Source of the DNA: an uncultured Oscillibacter sp.
GTDB lineage: Bacteria; Bacillota; Clostridia; Oscillospirales; Oscillospiraceae
DNA length: 30,356 nucleotides
Direction: 5' to 3'
NCBI GenBank assembly: GCA_910585385.1
Contig: CAJUDV010000030.1
Location: 1-30,356, forward strand
Position 1 is the stretch's first letter, and each line of letters starts with the position of its first letter. The notes under the pieces were generated by a model. The model searched no databases, was not told the DNA's origin, and saw nothing but the letters and a program-made list of their open reading frames with translations. The position numbers were made by a program, and so were the translations under genes. This document shows positions 12,737 to 21,735 of this stretch, one piece after another.

Positions 12737-14413
12737 TTGAACAAGGTGCTTGACAAGGCCAAGGCCCTGTGGGGCAAGGTTTTGGAGCGGCTGAGAAAGA
12801 TCTCCAAAAAGATCTACATCGCGGCCGCCGCGGCTTTGGTGGTTCTCGCCGTTATCCTGGTAGTTGTTTTAAATAACAAGCCCTACGCTCCGCTGGTCAC
12901 CGGCGTGAGCATGGATGAGATGTCCAGCGTGCTGCAGCTGCTGGAAACCTGGGGCGTCCGGGACTATAAGGTGGAGGACGGGGACACGGTCCTGGTGCCG
13001 GAGAGCCAGCAGCACCAGCTGCAGGCCCGGGTGCTGATGGAGAACGTGTTCCAGTCCGGCCAGGGAAAGTACTATGAGAGCCTCAGCGCCCTCTCCACCA
13101 ACCAGGAGAGGAACCTGGCCGTGCTGAAGGATCTTCAGGAGGACCTGCGGGCCACCATCCGCTGCTTTGAGAACGTGAAGGACGCCTCCGTCAATCTGAC
13201 GCCGGGCGAGGACCGCGGCTACATTTTGGACAGCGGCAACGTGGTCAACGCCACCGCCGCCATCCGGGTGACCATGCAGGACTCCAAAAAGCTCACCACC
13301 CAGCAGGCCGCGGCCATCCGGGAGCTGGTGAGCAACTCCCTCCAGGGGCTGGAGGTCAGCCGGGTCAGCCTCACCGACACCTACGGCAATACATACAGCG
13401 GCGGCAGCTTGACCGCCGACAGCGACGCCTCCGCCCTGAAAATGCAGCTGGAGGAGGAGCAGTCCAATAAGATCCGCACCCAGGTCATGCAGGTGCTGGC
13501 CCCCGCCTTCGGCGAGGACAACGTGGACGTGGCCGTCAACTGCGTGGTTGAGGTGGGCAACGTCACCGAGGACCGGGTGGACGTGTACCTGCCGGAGTAC
13601 GCCGAGAACGGTGAGACCAACGGCCGGGGCATCATCGGCTCTTTGATCTACCAGTGGTCCTACAACCGCGACGGCGACGAGACCGTGGGCGGCGTTGTGG
13701 GCACGGAGTCCAATTCCAACCTCCCCAACCAGGACTTCTCCCAGTACGTGGAGAACAACCCCAATCTGGACGGGACGGAGTCCGCGGCGGACGCCAGCGG
13801 GCAGATCGACTACGACAACTCCCGCAGTGAGAAGCACATTGTCACCACCGCCGGCTATTTGAAGGACTGCTCGGTGGCGGTGAGCGTCAACTCCACCACC
13901 GCCGGCAACGTGGACACGGCGGAGTGGCAGCAGCACGTGGCCCGCGCGGCGGGCATCTACGGCGAGATTGACGAGGAGACCGGCCTGGAGATTCTGGACG
14001 GGCGCATCTCCGTCATCTCCTATCCCTTCTTCCGGGAAGAGCCTCCCGCGCCGGTTCCCGGCATCCTGGATATAGAGATCGCGGGCATCCCCCTGTGGGT
14101 GCTGATCGCGGCGGCGGGCGGACTGCTGCTGTTCATCATCCTCCTGGTGATCATTCTGCTGGCCCGCCGGCGGCGCCGGAAGAGACTGGAGGCCGAGGAG
14201 GCTGAGGCTGAGGCCAACGAGGTGGACGCCCTGCTGGCGGCGGTGGGTCTGGGCGGCCAGGCCACCGACGATAACGGCGCCGACGTGATGGAGATTCAAA
14301 CCGAACAGAGCATGCAGCTGCGCAAGGACATCCGGCAGTTCGCCAGCGAGAACCCGGAGATCGCGGCGCAGATGGTTCGAAACTGGCTGAGAGGAGGGGA
14401 CGACGATGGCTGA
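12737..14413 (+). CDS. fliF: Flagellar MS-ring protein FliF
   Basis: Forms the membrane ring that is the base of the motor and houses the export gate. The 558-residue protein has a first membrane helix (about 25-46, IYIAAAAALVVLAVILVVVL), a ring-building YscJ/FliF region (about 48-220), the FliF C-terminal periplasmic region (about 250-430), a second membrane helix (about 449-476) followed by an Arg-rich stop-transfer stretch, and a cytoplasmic tail whose last helix (DIRQFASENPEIAAQMVRNW) is the FliG-binding segment. The start is TTG, backed by AAGGAGGTGA, a full match to the anti-Shine-Dalgarno sequence, 6 nt away. The 3' end overlaps fliG by 8 bases, so the two partners are translationally coupled. 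Confidence 0.96.
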   Translation: MNKVLDKAKALWGKVLERLRKISKKIYIAAAAALVVLAVILVVVLNNKPYAPLVTGVSMDEMSSVLQLLETWGVRDYKVEDGDTVLVPESQQHQLQARVLMENVFQSGQGKYYESLSALSTNQERNLAVLKDLQEDLRATIRCFENVKDASVNLTPGEDRGYILDSGNVVNATAAIRVTMQDSKKLTTQQAAAIRELVSNSLQGLEVSRVSLTDTYGNTYSGGSLTADSDASALKMQLEEEQSNKIRTQVMQVLAPAFGEDNVDVAVNCVVEVGNVTEDRVDVYLPEYAENGETNGRGIIGSLIYQWSYNRDGDETVGGVVGTESNSNLPNQDFSQYVENNPNLDGTESAADASGQIDYDNSRSEKHIVTTAGYLKDCSVAVSVNSTTAGNVDTAEWQQHVARAAGIYGEIDEETGLEILDGRISVISYPFFREEPPAPVPGILDIEIAGIPLWVLIAAAGGLLLFIILLVIILLARRRRRKRLEAEEAEAEANEVDALLAAVGLGGQATDDNGADVMEIQTEQSMQLRKDIRQFASENPEIAAQMVRNWLRGGDDDG

Positions 14414-15473
14414 GGCGGCAGCGGCTGTGCAGACCCAGGCGAAACCCGCCGCGAAGCAGAAGCAAAAGCCCAAGGTGGAGCTCACCAGCGCCCAGAAGGC
14501 GGCGGCTGTGGTTGTCGCCCTGGGCGCGGAGAAGGCGTCCCTCCTGTACCGGTTCATGGAGCCCGAGGAAGTCGAGCAGCTGACCCTTGAGGTGGCCCGG
14601 ATGGGCATCCTGGACTCGGAGATTACCGAGGAGATCCTCAACGAATTCTACATGATGTGCCTGAGCAACAAGGCGGTCACCGAGGGCGGTCTGGAGTACG
14701 CCAGAGCGGTTTTGGAAAAGGCCTATGGACCTCAGGCGGCGGAGGAGATGCTGGGCAAGGTCACCAAGTCCCTGAAACACCGCCCGTTCTCCTTTATGGA
14801 TAAGGTGGATGTGAAGTCCATGGTGTCCACCCTGCGCAACGAGCGGCCCCAGACTATCGCCCTGGTGCTGGCCCACGTGGACCCCGACAAGGCCGCGGAT
14901 GTGCTGGCAAGTCTGGACGAGGGCCGGCAGGTGCAGGTGGTCAAGAGCATGGCGAAGCTGGAGGGCGTGTCCCCCTCTGCCGTGAAGATCATCGAGGGCC
15001 AGCTGCGGGGACAGTTCGACAATATCATGGTCACCTCCAACATCAAGGTCGGCGGCGTGGATTATGTGGCCAGCGTGATGAACAACCTGGACCGCACCAG
15101 CGAAAAGAACATCTTCGACGGCCTGTCCGACTACGACCAGGAGCTGGCGGACGAGATCCGCAAGCGGATGTTTGTGTTCGAGGACATCATCACCATGGAC
15201 GACCGGTCGGTCCAGCGCTTTGTGCGGGACTGCGACCCCAGAGACCTGGTGCTGGCCCTCAAGGCGGCCAACGCCGATGTGGCCAACAAGCTCTTTACCA
15301 ATATGTCCAGCCGTATGGCTCAGAATATCAAGGACGACCTGGAGATCACCTCCAATGTCCGCATGAAGGACGTGGAGGAGGCCCAGCAGCGGATCGTGGG
15401 AATCATCCGCAGTTTGGAGGAAAAGGGAGAGATCATTATCCTGAAGGGCGGAAAGGACGATATCATTGCCTAA
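14406..15473 (+). CDS. fliG: Flagellar motor switch protein FliG
   Basis: Rotor protein that binds FliF, contacts the MotA stator and carries torque. At 355 residues it is slightly long owing to an Ala/Lys/Gln-rich N-terminal extension of about 27 residues. The three-part architecture is visible: an N-terminal FliF-binding domain, a middle domain around LRNERPQTIALVLAHVD, and a C-terminal domain with MFVFEDI and the charged torque helix RSVQRFVRDCDPRDLVLALK. The middle EHPQ motif, which contacts FliM, reads ERPQ here. The ATG is preceded by GAGGAGGGG. The gene overlaps fliF by 8 bases and fliH by 8. Confidence 0.97.
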   Translation: MAEAAAAVQTQAKPAAKQKQKPKVELTSAQKAAAVVVALGAEKASLLYRFMEPEEVEQLTLEVARMGILDSEITEEILNEFYMMCLSNKAVTEGGLEYARAVLEKAYGPQAAEEMLGKVTKSLKHRPFSFMDKVDVKSMVSTLRNERPQTIALVLAHVDPDKAADVLASLDEGRQVQVVKSMAKLEGVSPSAVKIIEGQLRGQFDNIMVTSNIKVGGVDYVASVMNNLDRTSEKNIFDGLSDYDQELADEIRKRMFVFEDIITMDDRSVQRFVRDCDPRDLVLALKAANADVANKLFTNMSSRMAQNIKDDLEITSNVRMKDVEEAQQRIVGIIRSLEEKGEIIILKGGKDDIIA

Positions 15474-16365
15474 TGTTTGGAAATTCATATCCCGCCCAAA
15501 GGCAGAGCCCTATCGCTTCCCCGACGCCGGGGAGCTGGTGACCCAGGCCGCGGAGCCCGCTTCGGAGTCCCCGCCTCTGGCGGAACCGGCGGAACCCGAG
15601 ATGGAGCAGCCGGAGGCGGCGGAGCCCGTGGCGGAGGAGCCCCAGGACCCCGTCAGCTACGCCCAGATTCAGGCTGATCAGATCCTGCGGGACGCGGAGC
15701 GCCGGGCGGAGGAGCTCCTTGAAACGGCCCGGCGGGAGGCCCGGGAGCAGTCCGCGGCCATTCTGGAGGAGAGCCGCCAGGCGGGCCTGGAGGCCGGACG
15801 GGCCGAGGGCGTTGCCCTGGGCGTCCAGCAGGCGCTGGAGGAGGGCCGGCAGGAGCGGGAGCGCCAGGCTCAGGCCCAGGCGGCCGAGGTGGCCCGGTTT
15901 TTGGAGCGGGCCGGCCAGGCGATGGACCGCCAGATGGACGATAATGTGGAGGAACTGCGGGACCTGGCCCTGGCCATCGCCGAGAAAGTGGTGAGCGTCA
16001 GCCTCAAGAGCAGTTCTGAGGTCATCTGCCGGATGATTCAGGCCGCCATTGACAAGCGCAAGCGGCGGGAGTGGGTCCACATCTACATCGCCGAGTGCGA
16101 CGCCAAGCAGCTGGTAAAGCTTCCCCAGTCCCTGGCGTCGGCGCTGTCCGCCCTGTCCGGGCGGGTGCGCATTATCCCGATGGCGGACGACGAGGCCGGC
16201 ACCTGCATCATCGAGATGCCGGACGAGATCATTGACGCCAGCGCGGCCACTCAGCTGAACAATATTCGCAGCCTGCTGTCCGACGCGCCTGCCGGCGGGA
16301 TGGACACGAATTTGAATTTGGGCGGAGGGTTCCATGTTCCGACAGATGATCCGCCAGGTCTATAA
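15466..16365 (+). CDS. fliH: Flagellar export apparatus protein FliH
   Basis: Stator-like regulator of the FliI ATPase, linking it to the switch. The 299-residue protein has a Pro/Glu/Ala-rich N-terminal region (about 20-60), a long coiled coil (about 62-160) rich in Ala, Glu and Arg including EARRE/GRAEGV-type repeats, and a C-terminal globular domain with LALAIAEKVVSVSLK and DEAGTCIIEMPDEIIDAS, matching the FliH/HrpE family. The TTG start overlaps the fliG stop and has AAAGGA 8 nt upstream. The 3' end overlaps fliI by 32 bases, which is long but consistent with the clear FliI start. Confidence 0.92.
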   Translation: MPNVWKFISRPKAEPYRFPDAGELVTQAAEPASESPPLAEPAEPEMEQPEAAEPVAEEPQDPVSYAQIQADQILRDAERRAEELLETARREAREQSAAILEESRQAGLEAGRAEGVALGVQQALEEGRQERERQAQAQAAEVARFLERAGQAMDRQMDDNVEELRDLALAIAEKVVSVSLKSSSEVICRMIQAAIDKRKRREWVHIYIAECDAKQLVKLPQSLASALSALSGRVRIIPMADDEAGTCIIEMPDEIIDASAATQLNNIRSLLSDAPAGGMDTNLNLGGGFHVPTDDPPGL

Positions 16366-17635
16366 CGCGGAGACGTACAGCCTGACAGGAAAAATCGAGA
16401 ATATCGTGGGGATGTCCATCGAGGCCTCCGGCGGCCACGCGGCCGTGGGAGACATATGCCGGATTTACAACGGCGACTCCGGCGGACAGGTCACCGCGGA
16501 GGTGGTGGGCTTCAAAAACGACCACATCCTGCTGATGCCCTACTCCGATATGAACGGCATCTCTGCGGGAAACTTCGTCCGCAACACCGGACGTCAGCTG
16601 ACGCTGCGGGTGGGGGAGTTTCTCCGGGGCCGCATTATCAACGCCATGGGCCAGCCCATTGACAACAAGGGCCCCTTTGACGGCGGCGACCCTTACTGCG
16701 TCAGCGGTTCCTACATCAACCCCCTCCAGCGCCCCCCCATTCGGGAGCGCATGGAGTTCGGCGTAAAAGCCATAGACGGCATGATCACCATCGGCAAGGG
16801 TCAGCGCATTGGAATCTTCGCCGGCTCCGGCGTGGGAAAGTCCACGCTGATGGGGATGATCGCTAAAAACGTGAAGGCGGACATCAACGTCATCGCCCTG
16901 GTGGGCGAGCGGGGCCGCGAGGTTTTGGAGTTCGTCCAGAAGGACCTGGGCGAGGAGGGGATGCGCCGTTCCGTGCTGGTGGTGGCCACCAGCGACCAGC
17001 CCGCCATGCTGCGGATGAAGTGCCCCAGCGTGGCCACGGGGATCGCGGAGTACTTTCGGGACCAGGGATACGATGTGCTCTTGATGATGGACTCCCTGAC
17101 CCGGTTTGCCATGGCCCAGCGGGAGATTGGCCTTGCCATCGGCGAGCCGCCGGTGTCCAGAGGCTACACCCCCTCCATGTACGCGGAGATGCCAAAGCTC
17201 TTGGAGCGAAGCGGCAATTTTGACAAGGGGTCCATCACCGGTGTATATACTGTACTGGTGGAGGGCGACGACACCAACGAGCCCATCGCCGATACGGTTC
17301 GGGGCATTCTGGACGGGCATATCGTCCTCTCCCGGGCCCTGGCCAACGGCAACCACTACCCGGCCATCGACGTCTCGGCCAGCATCTCCCGTCTGATGGT
17401 GGAGATCGTAGACCCGGAGCATCGGAAGCTGGCCTCCCGGATTCGGGATATTATGAGCGTATATGAGAAGAACGCGGACCTGGTGGCTATCGGCGCCTAC
17501 AAGCCGGGAACCAACCGCAACCTTGACTACGCGCTGTCGAAAATTGACGCGGTAAACGAGTTTTTGACCCAGGATGTCAACGAGGCCTTCAGCTATGACC
17601 AGTGTGTCGCCAGAATGCGGGCCATATTGAAATAA
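16334..17635 (+). CDS. fliI: Flagellum-specific ATPase FliI
   Basis: Hexameric ATPase of the flagellar type III export system, related to F1 beta subunits. The 433-residue protein has an N-terminal beta barrel (about 1-90), the Walker A loop AGSGVGKST at 163-171, the catalytic glutamate in LVGERGREV, the Walker B region VLLMMDSLTRFA, and the type III signature RGYTPSMYAEMPKLLERSG, with the ATPase C-terminal helical bundle after it. The ATG follows GGAGGG by 4-5 nt. It sits between fliH and fliJ, its two partners in the ATPase complex. Confidence 0.97.
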   Translation: MFRQMIRQVYNAETYSLTGKIENIVGMSIEASGGHAAVGDICRIYNGDSGGQVTAEVVGFKNDHILLMPYSDMNGISAGNFVRNTGRQLTLRVGEFLRGRIINAMGQPIDNKGPFDGGDPYCVSGSYINPLQRPPIRERMEFGVKAIDGMITIGKGQRIGIFAGSGVGKSTLMGMIAKNVKADINVIALVGERGREVLEFVQKDLGEEGMRRSVLVVATSDQPAMLRMKCPSVATGIAEYFRDQGYDVLLMMDSLTRFAMAQREIGLAIGEPPVSRGYTPSMYAEMPKLLERSGNFDKGSITGVYTVLVEGDDTNEPIADTVRGILDGHIVLSRALANGNHYPAIDVSASISRLMVEIVDPEHRKLASRIRDIMSVYEKNADLVAIGAYKPGTNRNLDYALSKIDAVNEFLTQDVNEAFSYDQCVARMRAILK

Positions 17636-17668
17636 ATTACCCAACAAGAGAAAAGAGGCTGAAACTGG

Positions 17669-18118
17669 TTGAAGAAGTTCAAATTCTCTTTGGACACGGT
17701 TCTCTCCTACAAGCAGCAGGTGCTGGAGGCGCTCCAGGGCGAGCACGCCTTGGCTTTGGCGGCGGTGCGGGAGCAGGAGACGCTGCTGGAGAATCTCTGG
17801 CAGCAGTACCGGGACTACAACGCCGAGTACCGCCGGCGGGCGGAGGAGGGGCTTCCCCTGACTGAGGCGCTGATGTACCAGAACGGCCTGCGGGCCGCGG
17901 AGCAGGAGATTCAGCGGGAGACCCAGCGCCTGGAGGAGCTCCGGGCGGAAGAGGAGAAGCGGCGGGAGAAGGTGATTGAGGCCAAGAAGGATACCTCCTC
18001 CATTGAGAAGCTGAGAGAGAAGAAGCTGGACGCATACCACAAGGCGGAGGCCAAGAGCGAGGAGGCCTTTATCGAGGAGTTCGTCAGCACCATGCGGGTC
18101 AACGCCGCCAACGCCTGA
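17669..18118 (+). CDS. fliJ: Flagellar export protein FliJ
   Basis: Coiled-coil stalk of the FliI ATPase ring that also contacts FlhA. The 149-residue protein begins MKKFKFSLDTVLSYKQQV, the typical FliJ N-terminus, and the rest is one long antiparallel coiled coil of Glu/Arg/Leu heptads. The start is TTG with AGAGG about 11 nt upstream, weaker than its neighbours; no ATG is available near the family's usual start. No ylxF/motE gene follows, although one is often found here in Bacillota. Confidence 0.9.
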   Translation: MKKFKFSLDTVLSYKQQVLEALQGEHALALAAVREQETLLENLWQQYRDYNAEYRRRAEEGLPLTEALMYQNGLRAAEQEIQRETQRLEELRAEEEKRREKVIEAKKDTSSIEKLREKKLDAYHKAEAKSEEAFIEEFVSTMRVNAANA

Positions 18119-18156
18119 TGAGAGCTTCTCCCCTTAGCGGCATCCAGACCGGCGCA

Positions 18157-18183
18157 TAAAACCGCCGTTTGGAATATAGATAT
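18157..18183 (+). promoter_or_regulatory. Weak sigma-D-like promoter motif before fliK
   Basis: TAAA (18157-18160), a 15-bp spacer, then ATAGATAT (18176-18183) resemble the flagellar sigma consensus TAAA-N15-GCCGATAT, matching five of eight bases in the -10. It would give a secondary start for fliK and later hook genes. The match may be chance. Confidence 0.2.
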
Positions 18184-18209
18184 GATATTCGGAAGGAGGT
18201 GAAAGAGAG

Positions 18210-19268
18210 ATGGATCAGATTTACAACAGTATGCTGTATATGACGCAGACTCCGGCTGAGCGGCCCGCGGCGAAGCCCTCCCAGACCCAGGAGAAGGACA
18301 GCTTCCACAAGCAGCTGGAGCAGGCCTCCGGCAAGGGAGAGAGCAAGACCGAGACCGCCGTGCAGGATCAGCCCCAGGAGGGCCAGATTGTGACGGAGGA
18401 CCCCCAGGAGCTGGAGAAGCAGATGGCCCTGGCGGCCATGGCCGTGATGCAGAACCCGGTGATTCCGGTGGAGCAGGTGACGGCGCCGGAGGAAACGGCT
18501 GTGACGGATGTGGCCGGTGTGGAGCTCGTGGTTGAGACGGCGGACATCCAGGTGACGGATGCCCCCGTAACCGCTGAAACGGTGGAGATCGCGCCCCAGG
18601 AGGGTGCGGAGGAGGCCGTGGAGCAGCTGCCCCAGGAACAGGCGAGGCCTGTGGAGGCCGAGACCCAGACCGCGGAGGACACCGGCGCGGAGCTGGAGGT
18701 CAAGGTGACCACCGGTGAGGCCGGCGGAGCGGAGCAGGAGACCGACGCCCAGGACACCCCCCAGGATGGGATGGAGGAGGTCCCGGTGTTCCAGGAGGTG
18801 CGGGAGATTCCCATGAAGGTGGGCGAGGCCCCCGTGGCGGAGGAGACCCTGGAGACGCCTGTGGAGGACCAGATCGGCCCCAGGCTGGCCGAGGCTTTGA
18901 AGAGCGGCGACACCCGGGTGGAGATTCAGCTGGCTCCTGAGAGCCTGGGCAAGGTGACCGTGGAGGTGACCCTCCGGGAGGATGGAACGCTGCATGTCGC
19001 CCTTCACGCTGAGAACAGCCAGACCCGCGGCCTTCTGGAGCGGAGCGCCGACAACCTGATGGCCATGCTGGGCAGAGACGCGCGGCAGGAGGTCCAGGTG
19101 GAGGTTCCCCGGCAGCAGGAGAGCCAGCAGCAGAATTTCTATGACGGCCAGCAGGGCCGTGAGCACCAGGGCCGTGAGCAGCAGCAGGAACACCGCCAGG
19201 AGCGCCAGGGCGGAGAGGACTTCCTCCACCAGCTGCGGCTGGGACTGGTCCCCGGAGACGGGGAGTAA
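18210..19268 (+). CDS. fliK: Flagellar hook-length control protein FliK
   Basis: Molecular ruler that is secreted during hook growth and triggers FlhB to switch export to filament proteins. The 352-residue protein has a low-complexity acidic N-terminal and central part (about 20-230, rich in Glu, Val, Gln and Pro), as expected of a stretched ruler, and a C-terminal Flg_hook domain (about 230-300) with VEIQLAPESLGKVTVEVTL and a DGTLHVALHAE strand pair. A Gln/Arg/Glu-rich tail follows. The ATG is behind GGAAGGAGGTGA. The linker is the fastest-varying part in the family, so identity rests on the C-terminal domain and position before flgD. Confidence 0.9.
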   Translation: MDQIYNSMLYMTQTPAERPAAKPSQTQEKDSFHKQLEQASGKGESKTETAVQDQPQEGQIVTEDPQELEKQMALAAMAVMQNPVIPVEQVTAPEETAVTDVAGVELVVETADIQVTDAPVTAETVEIAPQEGAEEAVEQLPQEQARPVEAETQTAEDTGAELEVKVTTGEAGGAEQETDAQDTPQDGMEEVPVFQEVREIPMKVGEAPVAEETLETPVEDQIGPRLAEALKSGDTRVEIQLAPESLGKVTVEVTLREDGTLHVALHAENSQTRGLLERSADNLMAMLGRDARQEVQVEVPRQQESQQQNFYDGQQGREHQGREQQQEHRQERQGGEDFLHQLRLGLVPGDGE

Positions 19269-19296
19269 AAAACCGCACCGGAAAGGAAGTGAGACA

Positions 19297-19920
19297 ATGA
19301 GCGATATGATGAAGGACCTGACCAACTACTATAAAAGCGACGCGCTGACCAGTACCTTGGCCAATAAGAAGCTCAACATCCAGCAAAAGGGCGACAACAC
19401 CAAGCTGGATATGACCGACTTCATTCAGCTGATGATTACCCAGCTGACCAACCAGGGCATCGACGAGTCGGTGGACACCTCCGACATGCTGAACCAGATG
19501 ATTCAGATGCAGATGGTGGAGACCATGGCCAACCTGACGGACGCCTCCATCATGTCCTATGCGGCGTCCCTGGTGGGCAAAGAGGTCACCGTGGGCAAGT
19601 TCGACTCCGAGGGCAACCTCCAGGAGATTGTGGGCACCGTCACCGGCACCGGCACCATGAACGGCAAGCAGGTTATCTTCGTGGGCGACGAGTACTACCA
19701 GATGAACGAGATTCTGGCCGTCGGCAAGCTGCCTCCCAAGAAGGAGGAAGAGGACGACGACAAGGTCGAGGATACGGAGAAGCCCGGCGAAGGCGAAAAG
19801 CCCGATGAGACCGAGAAGCCGGATGAGACGCAGAAACCGGATGAAACCCAGAAGCCCGACGGGGCGGAGAATCCGGAATACGGCGGCGAAAACGGCACAC
19901 CCGACGACCAGGGGGCGTGA
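19297..19920 (+). CDS. flgD: Flagellar hook assembly scaffolding protein FlgD
   Basis: Hook cap that directs assembly of FlgE subunits. The 207-residue protein has the FlgD N-terminal region (about 25-85) with DFIQLMITQLTNQ and TSDMLNQMIQMQMVETMANL, then a small domain (about 90-145) including LVGKEVTVG and MNGKQVIFVGDEYYQ. The last 60 residues are an acidic tail of repeated K-P-D-E-T units, uncommon for FlgD. The start is the ATG at 19297, with AAAGGAAGTGAG upstream and the typical N-terminus; the frame stays open farther 5' but that part overlaps fliK and has no homology. Tail residues may be exposed on the growing cap, but this is a guess. Confidence 0.92.
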   Translation: MSDMMKDLTNYYKSDALTSTLANKKLNIQQKGDNTKLDMTDFIQLMITQLTNQGIDESVDTSDMLNQMIQMQMVETMANLTDASIMSYAASLVGKEVTVGKFDSEGNLQEIVGTVTGTGTMNGKQVIFVGDEYYQMNEILAVGKLPPKKEEEDDDKVEDTEKPGEGEKPDETEKPDETQKPDETQKPDGAENPEYGGENGTPDDQGA

Positions 19921-19926
19921 TGTGAG

Positions 19927-20301
19927 ATGATCGAACGGGTAGCAAGACAGATTCAGCAGCCCGTTTCTCCGGCGGCCCAGAGGGCCCGGCAGGGAGCTGG
20001 CTTTGAAGGACTTCTCCAGCAGGAGTTGCAAAAGACGGCCCCGGCCCAGGATGTGGCGTTTTCCAAGCACGCCATGAGCCGCGCCGAGGAGCGGGGCATT
20101 GAGATTACCCCCAGCCTGATGGATCAGATCCGCGGCAGCATGGTGCGGGCCCAGGCCAAGGGCGCCACCAATATTCTGGCCATGGATTCCGAGAAGGCGT
20201 TTATCATCAACGTGCCTCACGCCAAGGTGATCACAGCCATCACCCAGGACGAGATGAAAGACAGCGTATTCACCAACATTGACGGCGCCGTGTTCCTGTA
20301 A
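19927..20301 (+). CDS. Flagellar operon protein of unknown function (TIGR02530-like)
   Basis: A 124-residue protein between flgD and flgE. It resembles the uncharacterised flagellar family TIGR02530, recognised from its place and from FSKHAMSRAEERGIEIT, then a helix with MDQIRGSMVRAQAKG, and a short strand pair around NILAMDSEKAFIINV and TAIT. The first 40 residues are Gln/Ala-rich and variable. No signal peptide or membrane helix. It follows the flgD stop by 6 bp with only a weak ribosome binding site, so translation is probably coupled. A hook-assembly role is inferred from position only. A 96-bp gap with GC-rich inverted segments separates it from flgE. Confidence 0.8.
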   Translation: MIERVARQIQQPVSPAAQRARQGAGFEGLLQQELQKTAPAQDVAFSKHAMSRAEERGIEITPSLMDQIRGSMVRAQAKGATNILAMDSEKAFIINVPHAKVITAITQDEMKDSVFTNIDGAVFL

Positions 20302-20397
20302 AAGAGAAGGCAGGACCGGTTTTCGGAGGCCTTCGCGCTCCGCCCGACTGACGGGGCGCGGGCGGCGCCTAAAATCGAAAGGAGACTATTTTTTCCT

Positions 20398-21705
20398 ATG
20401 ACTGGATCAATGTACGCATCCATTGGCGGCCTGAAGACGCACATGCAGAAGCTCAGCGTCATCGGCAACAATGTGGCAAACGTCAACACTCAAGGCTACA
20501 AGACTCAGCGCACCGTGTTCCGGGACAGCGTGTACACCATGTACCGCGGCGGCAGCGACGGCACCCAGGTGGTGGGCGGCAGAAACCCCTCCCAGCTGGG
20601 CTACGGCTCCATGATCGGCAGCATCGACCTGGATATGTCCTCTGCCACATACAACCCGGGCAACCCCACGGACGTGGCCATCAACGGCGACGGCTTCTTC
20701 CTGGTGGGCGACAAGGACGTGGCCCAGGTCATTGACCCCACCAACCCCAACAGCTTCAAGAGTCTGGCGCTGACCCGGGTAGGCGACCTGCGGCAGGACG
20801 CCCAGGGCTACTTCGTGGACGGCAATGGCAGCTGTGTCTACGGCTTTTTGTGCGTTGGCGTCAGCGAGAGCGGCGAGCCCATCATCAGCGACCAGCTGGT
20901 GCCCCTGCGGGTGCCCCGCATGGAGAATGTGCCGGTGAACATTGAGACCGGTGAGGAGATTGCGGTGGACCCCACCACCGGCAAGCCGGGAGCGGATGCC
21001 GGCGAGGAAGGCGTAAAGTGGGAGTACCGCAACGTGGTCCGCTGGCCCAAGTACAAGAACGAGGACGGGAATGCCGGCGGCGGAGCCGGCGACACCAATA
21101 CCACAACGAACATCAAACTCCAGGACGCCGTGAAGACCGTGGGGACCGGCGACACCGCCACTACGGAGCCCCTGCCCCCCGCCACGATTGACGCCATCAA
21201 ATTCGATGCGAGTACGGGCTGTATCACGGGCACCACCAAGGACACAAAAGAGGATATTGTGATCGGCTATCTCGCCATCGGCAATGTGACCAATCCCAAC
21301 GGCGTCAGCCACATTGGCAGCTCCTACTACACCGCCGGCGCCGGCGCGGGTGACCTGAATGTCACCATGCTGGGCGGCGCGGCCAAGGAGGTTATGACGA
21401 TTGACGCCCAGGGCAACGAGGTGAAGGGAATCCGCTATGTCAACGGCAGCATCCAGAGCCTCTACCGGGAGGAGAATGATGGCAACGCCAATGATCCCGT
21501 CAGCGAGAACGACCTGCCGGAGAACTCCCGGGTCAACAGCGCCGGCAAAACCGAGCTGATTACCGGCTTCCTGGAGGCCCCCAACGTGGACCTGGCCACC
21601 GAGATCTCCGAGCTCATCACCACCCAGCGCGGCTATCAGGCCAACACCCGCATTATCACTGTGACCGACTCCATGCTGGAGGAACTGGTCAACATGAAGC
21701 GATAA
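20398..21705 (+). CDS. flgE: Flagellar hook protein FlgE
   Basis: Main subunit of the hook, the universal joint between motor and filament. The 435-residue protein begins MTGSMYASIGGLKTHMQKLS with IGNNVANVNTQGYK, the flagellar rod/hook motif, and ends in the paired C-terminal helix TTQRGYQANTRIITVTDSML. The early D1-type region contains GDGFFLVG and the DLRQDAQGYFVDGNG motif. The middle (about 200-310) is Gly/Thr-rich and probably the variable surface domain. The ATG is behind AAAGGAGA. A very stable hairpin follows the stop, and flbD/swrD comes next, as is usual. Confidence 0.96.
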   Translation: MTGSMYASIGGLKTHMQKLSVIGNNVANVNTQGYKTQRTVFRDSVYTMYRGGSDGTQVVGGRNPSQLGYGSMIGSIDLDMSSATYNPGNPTDVAINGDGFFLVGDKDVAQVIDPTNPNSFKSLALTRVGDLRQDAQGYFVDGNGSCVYGFLCVGVSESGEPIISDQLVPLRVPRMENVPVNIETGEEIAVDPTTGKPGADAGEEGVKWEYRNVVRWPKYKNEDGNAGGGAGDTNTTTNIKLQDAVKTVGTGDTATTEPLPPATIDAIKFDASTGCITGTTKDTKEDIVIGYLAIGNVTNPNGVSHIGSSYYTAGAGAGDLNVTMLGGAAKEVMTIDAQGNEVKGIRYVNGSIQSLYREENDGNANDPVSENDLPENSRVNSAGKTELITGFLEAPNVDLATEISELITTQRGYQANTRIITVTDSMLEELVNMKR

Positions 21706-21735
21706 TCCCCGGAGCTGAGATTTGACGACGCGGTC

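Noticed and set aside
19141..19296. Upstream extension of the flgD frame to 19141
   Set aside because: It overlaps the end of fliK, has no FlgD homology, and the ATG at 19297 has a good ribosome binding site and the normal FlgD N-terminus.
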